Assembly (NCBI GenBank): GCA_027323445.1
Contig: DAHWBS010000003.1
Coordinates: 1-64,000 of the forward strand
DNA length: 64,000 nt
From: Leptospirillum sp.
GTDB lineage: Bacteria; Nitrospirota; Leptospirillia; Leptospirillales; Leptospirillaceae
Direction: 5' to 3'
The notes beneath the pieces are model-generated. The model had not been told where the DNA came from. It saw nothing but the letters and a program-made list of their open reading frames with translations, and did no database searches. Shown here piece by piece: positions 59,165-64,000 of this stretch. Within the stretch, counting starts at the first letter, position 1, and each line of letters opens with the position of its first letter. Both the position numbers and the translations under genes were made by a program.

Positions 59165-60111
59165 GCTCTTTGAGTCATCGCATATGCCTGGTTGATGTAG
59201 GAACCAATTCAGTGAGAATGATGGTTGCAGATGTTTCGAACCAACGAATTTCCAAGGTGATCCTGACAGATGGAAAAATTACCCGTTTGGGGGAAGGTCT
59301 CCATGCTACCGGGGTCATAGGAGAAGCTCCTCTTTCACGCACGATCGAACTGATCGGCCACTTTTTAGCTACCGCCACACCATTTCGTCCGGATGTTATT
59401 CGCCTGATAGGGACATCGGCGGTGCGTCAGGCAACCAATCAGGCCGATGTTTTGAAGAGAGTCCTTGATGCGACGGGAGTCCCTCTTGAAGTGATTGATG
59501 GGGAAACCGAGGCTATCTGGACTTACCATGGTGCACTGGGGAATCTTTTTGATTTAACATCCCCGTATCTGGTGATCGATATCGGTGGCGGTTCGACTGA
59601 ACTCATCTACGGGGAGACGCTTACTGAGAGCTTGAGGGCGTTTTCTGTGGAGGTCGGTGTTGTGACACTCACCGAGCGGATGATTCATTCCGATCCCCCG
59701 AAAGAGGATGAAATTGATAATGCGAGAAAAGAGGTCAAAAAGGCCTTTGATGGAGTGATCTCAAAGCTTTCCCCATTTCTGGCATCAAGCGTGACGTGTG
59801 TCGGAACTGCCGGAACAGTCACAACCCTGATGGCTTTTTCCATGGGGATGAGCTTGTATGATCCCCGTAAAATCCATGGCCACGGTCTCCAGCGATCCCG
59901 TATCAGTGATCTGGTGGATAGACTTTCCCGCTTGACTCTTTCGGAAAGGCTCAGGCTTCCGGGGATCGAAAAGGGCAGGGAGGACCTGATCCTTTCCGGA
60001 GGAATTATTCTTGATGTTCTGATGGGACAGCTTAATCTTGCAGGGTTGATCGTTTCTGATTCAGGCTTGCGCGAAGGCGCCCTCTTGAAGACTGCAGGCC
60101 TGTTGAGGTGA
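59161..60111 (+). CDS. Ppx/GppA family exopolyphosphatase/phosphatase
   Basis: CLVDVGTNSVRMMVADV, LIGTSAVRQATN, LVIDIGGGSTELIYG, GTAGTVTTLMAF. Confidence 0.93.
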   Translation: MSSLSHRICLVDVGTNSVRMMVADVSNQRISKVILTDGKITRLGEGLHATGVIGEAPLSRTIELIGHFLATATPFRPDVIRLIGTSAVRQATNQADVLKRVLDATGVPLEVIDGETEAIWTYHGALGNLFDLTSPYLVIDIGGGSTELIYGETLTESLRAFSVEVGVVTLTERMIHSDPPKEDEIDNARKEVKKAFDGVISKLSPFLASSVTCVGTAGTVTTLMAFSMGMSLYDPRKIHGHGLQRSRISDLVDRLSRLTLSERLRLPGIEKGREDLILSGGIILDVLMGQLNLAGLIVSDSGLREGALLKTAGLLR

Positions 60112-60132
60112 AGCGGCATTGGGCTTTCTCTC

Positions 60133-61860
60133 CTAGCGGCGTTCATCTCTTTCTTTTAGCAGTCTCTGATAGTCCGGGAAAAGGGAGATGTTTTCCTGAG
60201 AGCGCTCCATGCCTTCCTGCAAGTCTTCAATTCCTTTTTGCCAGTTCCCCCGTCCAATGTAAAATTCGGTCATCACCCTGAAAAATCCTGCTTTTGGACC
60301 GTGATGGGTAATGAATTTTTCTCTTAGACCGAGAACTTCTTCTATCGGGGATCCTTTTTTCAGGTAAAGCCTTCCCAATGTATAGAAAAGGGTGACGGGA
60401 TCTCTGGAGTGATGGTAAACTTTGGTTGCCGCCTCAATCGCCTGTGGAAGATCTCCTGTCATTTCATAACAGAGTGAAAGCATCCAGAAGAGCACTTCGC
60501 TCAGAGGATCAATGGTGACCACTTTTTCAAGCATGGGAATGGCTTGGGCCGTTTTTCCCCGGAAGTAGGTGGCAATCGCTTTGATGGCAATCGTTTCGGC
60601 GACTTCGTTATCTGTCTCGCGTTTTTTGAGAAGGGAGTCGATAAAAGACTCCGTTCGATATCGGGACGGGGTCCGTTTTGGAAAAAAGAGGTCCATCCAG
60701 GCGAGGACCTCCATGAACGTAAAGGTTTCTCCACCTTTTTTCTCAATCAGCCGGAGAATCTCTTCTCCTGTTTCGGGAGTCGGATGGAGCTCAAATCCGC
60801 GAAGATAGGCTTCGATAGCCTCTCCCCATCTCTTCTTTTGCACATAAAGATCGCCAAGGTTTCGAAATGACGGGGCATGCTGATGTTGATGAATGATGCT
60901 GCTTGCCCGGTCAAGATCGCCCATATCCAGAATGATTTGTCCCATGAGCAGGGAGTGGTCGGGATTGTTCGGTTCAAGCTCAATGGCTCTCCCTATGGAT
61001 TCAAGAGCGGCCAGTGGTTTTCCGTTGAGCTTGTGGGCCATGGCCATTGTGTATCGAAGGGAGGCAGAGTCTCCTTCAAGATCCAGAACGCGTCTGAAGG
61101 CATCGATTGCCTGTGAATATTCATTGTTGTTCATGAGGACTCTTCCCATCTCCCGGAGAAGAAGGGGGGATTTGGGGAAGATCTTTTCGAGAGTGCGGAT
61201 TTCTTTTAATGCTTTTCTTTTCTGATCGGCAACTTCCAAACCCCGCACATAGAGAATCCGGCTGTCGATATCCGATGGGTTCCGGTCGGCGATGATTCGA
61301 TATCGGGATACAAGCTCCGGGTAGTCGTCAACGAGACCCAGTCTTGTAATGAGTGCTCCCCAGGCCATTATGGCCTCGACGGGAGGAGACTTTTGATTAA
61401 CCAGAGTATTGAGCCGGTCAAGCGCCAGCCACCATTTCCCCAAAAGTGCTGAAACAATGCCGGCTTCCAGGAGGATCGGGTGGTTGCCAGGGAATCGTTC
61501 CAGGCCTTTTTCCAGAAGCCAGAGGGATTTCTGGATATCTCCCGCGTGCATCTTGAGGGAGGCGAGATAGAGAAAAGATTCCGGACAATTGGCGCTGAAA
61601 GGTTCAAAGGAGCTCCAGTATAGATCTTCCGCCTCACTGGTCCGTCCGGAGAGCTCGAATATTCTTCCTTTTTCGGCCTTGAGCCTTGATGACTCCGGGT
61701 TTTTTTGAAGAGCTTCATCGATAAGGAGGAGTGCGCCTTCGAGGTCTCCCCTGTTGATCATTTCGCCAACATGGTGGATCAGCAGGGTTGTTTGTCTGGA
61801 TTCTTCCTGAATTTTTTCAGATGTTTCCGGAATCATTCTCTGGTCTCTCTCCCCATTCAA
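60133..61860 (-). CDS. Tetratricopeptide-repeat protein
   Basis: Repeated TPR-like units (NNEYSQAIDAFRRVLDLEGDSASLRYTMAMAHKLNGKPLAALESIGRAIELEPNNPD). Confidence 0.85.
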   Translation of the reverse strand: MNGERDQRMIPETSEKIQEESRQTTLLIHHVGEMINRGDLEGALLLIDEALQKNPESSRLKAEKGRIFELSGRTSEAEDLYWSSFEPFSANCPESFLYLASLKMHAGDIQKSLWLLEKGLERFPGNHPILLEAGIVSALLGKWWLALDRLNTLVNQKSPPVEAIMAWGALITRLGLVDDYPELVSRYRIIADRNPSDIDSRILYVRGLEVADQKRKALKEIRTLEKIFPKSPLLLREMGRVLMNNNEYSQAIDAFRRVLDLEGDSASLRYTMAMAHKLNGKPLAALESIGRAIELEPNNPDHSLLMGQIILDMGDLDRASSIIHQHQHAPSFRNLGDLYVQKKRWGEAIEAYLRGFELHPTPETGEEILRLIEKKGGETFTFMEVLAWMDLFFPKRTPSRYRTESFIDSLLKKRETDNEVAETIAIKAIATYFRGKTAQAIPMLEKVVTIDPLSEVLFWMLSLCYEMTGDLPQAIEAATKVYHHSRDPVTLFYTLGRLYLKKGSPIEEVLGLREKFITHHGPKAGFFRVMTEFYIGRGNWQKGIEDLQEGMERSQENISLFPDYQRLLKERDERR

Positions 61861-62088
61861 GCTCTTGACGAAGGCTCCATCCGGAGATGGTAAAGCGTAT
61901 TCGGGAATTCTAGCAAATATGTCCGGATTGCTCCATCTTTTTTAGGTCGCCCCGGTCTGTTTGATGACGCGCGGGGTGAGATTCCCTGAAAATGTTTGTT
62001 GTATCTGGCGAATATTGCTATTTTTATGGATCCGTGATGGATTCCGGGGCCGGCGTCATTGAGTGTTTTTCCATCTTTTGGAGAAAAA

Positions 62089-63438
62089 ATGGACCACATC
62101 AAGGAGTTGAGAGAAGATTTTGTTTCGAGGAATCTTCTTGGTGTTTCCGGGCTGATCTCCAGAATGATCCCTCCTCCTCCCGAAGGGAAGGCTTTTCTGG
62201 TGGGGGGGATTGTCCGGGATTTGTTCTGTCTGGTTTATGGTCCGCCCGATCTCTTGGATGTTGATCTTTGCTTTACCGGTGATGTCTCAAAATGGAGCAC
62301 GCTGATTGCAAGACAGTGTTCTGTCGAGGTTACTTTTGAGCCCAGATTCAAGACGGCAAGGTTCTGGATCAGATCCGGGAGCAGGGATCTGCATATGGAT
62401 ATTGCGATGGCAAGAAGTGAAGTTTATGAAAATCCCGGATCTCTTCCCATTGTCACTCCTGCGACCTGCAAAGAAGATTTGGGTCGGAGGGATTTTTCCA
62501 TCAATGCGATGGCATGGCCTCTTGAAGAGGCCGGATATTGCCGGGAGAGTCTGGTTGATCCCTTCGGAGGGCGATCGGATATTCGTTCCGGTGTCTTGAG
62601 AATTCTCCACAAAAACTCTTTCAGGGATGATCCCACCCGGCTTTTTCGGGGATTTCGACTTCTCTCCCGGCTTTCTTTTCAATGGGAGACAGAGACACAA
62701 GCCCTGGTTGAAGAGGCTATTTTCGAAAAGAACATTTTATTGGTCTCTGGAGCACGAATCAGAAAAGAGTTTGTCAGAGTTTTTCTGGAGAAGGATCCTG
62801 TCGATGTCCTGAAACGGATTTATGTGTCGGGATTGATGGAAGCTCTTGTTCCAAAAGCGAGATGGAGTGAGGTTCTTGAAAGCTCCTTGATGGAGGCTGT
62901 TTCTCTTTCCCGAATGATTTTTGGCGGGGAGACCTCCTCGCTGCTTCCTTTGCAATGGGCGTCCATCAAGGAATGGTGTCATGGAGAAACTTTCTTTTAT
63001 CTGGCTATTCTGAAAGGGCTTCAGGAAGAAGATCTTGTCCGTGCCATCAAAGCTTTGGGGCTGGTGGGCAAAACAGGTTTGATCCTGAAGGAAGCGATTC
63101 TGGACCCGTCGGCGTTTTCCCGTCGAGAGATGCAACCGGTCGATTTTTTAAGGCTTGTCTGCCGGCATCTTCTTGATGCTGGATTGCTTTACGGACCGAT
63201 GGCTTGCGAGGCCCGTACCGATGGCCAGAGACATTTTCTTGCAATGTTGAGTGTTCGTTCCGGAAAAAACCGGAAGGAAGCATTCCTTTCGGGAGAAGAC
63301 TTGATAGGGATGGGAATCCCTCCAGGGAAAAGAGTAGGGGAAATCCTCCGGGATGTGGAGGATGGAGTTCGGGAAGGAAGGATCACTTCCCGGGAAGAAG
63401 CACTCCATTGGGTCCGGAAAGAATCACTCCGAAGCTGA
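62089..63438 (+). CDS. Class II CCA-adding/poly(A) polymerase family nucleotidyltransferase
   Basis: FLVGGIVRDLF..LLDVDLCFTGD, RRDFSINAMAWPL, LVDPFGG..DVFRDDP-like SFRDDPTRLFRGFRLLSRL. Confidence 0.9.
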   Translation: MDHIKELREDFVSRNLLGVSGLISRMIPPPPEGKAFLVGGIVRDLFCLVYGPPDLLDVDLCFTGDVSKWSTLIARQCSVEVTFEPRFKTARFWIRSGSRDLHMDIAMARSEVYENPGSLPIVTPATCKEDLGRRDFSINAMAWPLEEAGYCRESLVDPFGGRSDIRSGVLRILHKNSFRDDPTRLFRGFRLLSRLSFQWETETQALVEEAIFEKNILLVSGARIRKEFVRVFLEKDPVDVLKRIYVSGLMEALVPKARWSEVLESSLMEAVSLSRMIFGGETSSLLPLQWASIKEWCHGETFFYLAILKGLQEEDLVRAIKALGLVGKTGLILKEAILDPSAFSRREMQPVDFLRLVCRHLLDAGLLYGPMACEARTDGQRHFLAMLSVRSGKNRKEAFLSGEDLIGMGIPPGKRVGEILRDVEDGVREGRITSREEALHWVRKESLRS

Positions 63439-63458
63439 CTCTTTGGCCGCTGATGGTT

Positions 63459-63941
63459 TTAGCGGATGGTATGCTGAATGATTTTATTCAGGGACCCATA
63501 ACTTGCATCTCCCGGGATAACCTTTGCAATCACGCCTTTCTGATTGATAATGGCAACCCAGGGTTCTCCATGAACACGCCAGTCGTGGACGGTCTGCTGC
63601 TCCGAGTCCTCGTAGTCGTCAATATGGATAAAGGCCATCTGGCTCCTGTAAAGATCCATCAATCCGCCAATGAGCCGGGCTTCATGGACGCATGGTGTGC
63701 AATGGACCGGAGCTCCGAAAAAAATCAGGAACGGGCGATGGTGGAAAAGGGCATGGCTTACGCTTTCACGATGAAGGTGGTCAGGGACATTCATCGTACA
63801 GAGATCTGTGTATCGTTCCCCTATCCGGAGCACGGGGTTGTGGCTGATGGGTGCCATTGTTCCTTCCTTGGGGAAGGAAAGAAACCAGTTGCATCCTCCG
63901 ATCAAGAGGAAAAAAACAAACAAGAAACTCACTTTTTTCAT
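63459..63941 (-). CDS. Thioredoxin-fold lipoprotein
   Basis: Lipobox-like LLIGGCNW; FFGAPVHCTPCVHEARLIGGL (CTPC) and IHIDDYED..EPWVAIINQKG. Confidence 0.72.
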   Translation of the reverse strand: MKKVSFLFVFFLLIGGCNWFLSFPKEGTMAPISHNPVLRIGERYTDLCTMNVPDHLHRESVSHALFHHRPFLIFFGAPVHCTPCVHEARLIGGLMDLYRSQMAFIHIDDYEDSEQQTVHDWRVHGEPWVAIINQKGVIAKVIPGDASYGSLNKIIQHTIR

Positions 63942-64000
63942 CAGAGTCCATCCTTTAGCACTTTTAACATCGGGCTTTCCGATTCAGAAGCCCCCAACCC

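Overview
This 64 kb window looks like an ordinary, gene-dense bacterial chromosome segment. Gene content and context suggest a Nitrospirota (Leptospirillum-like) chemolithotroph, but that is inference only. Core genes recognised from the translations include era, recO, an RlmI-type methyltransferase, typA, cyclophilin, metH split into two genes, thiC, uvrC, aroE, ftsY, ybeY, a 7TM-HD phosphohydrolase, phoH, prepilin peptidase, tRNA-Thr(TGT), cheV, the rimP-nusA-infB-rbfA-truB-rpsO-pnp cluster, an M16 peptidase, pdxJ, acpS, nnr, a family-4 UDG, mutS, fabI, a two-gene Rieske/cytochrome b-c complex, ridA, rpmB, a GGDEF protein, recG, ppx/gppA and a pcnB/cca-type nucleotidyltransferase. The left edge carries an N-terminal fragment of a mannose-1-phosphate guanylyltransferase that the ORF track misses. 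The strongest novelty candidate is the 1030-aa protein directly downstream of uvrC: about six predicted TM segments followed by three AAA+/Clp-like modules, in which every Walker A motif and every Walker B catalytic Glu position is non-canonical. Other points of interest: a cytosolic PRC-barrel fused upstream of an internal twin-arginine/Rieske module, paired with a cytochrome b-c fusion carrying PAWY at the PEWY position; a long rpsO-pnp intergenic hairpin; a missed 39-aa membrane peptide gene after pnp; start-less open frames in two intergenic gaps; a transposase relic beside the tRNA; and several convergent gene pairs whose 3' ends overlap. No CRISPR array, rRNA gene or prophage was seen.
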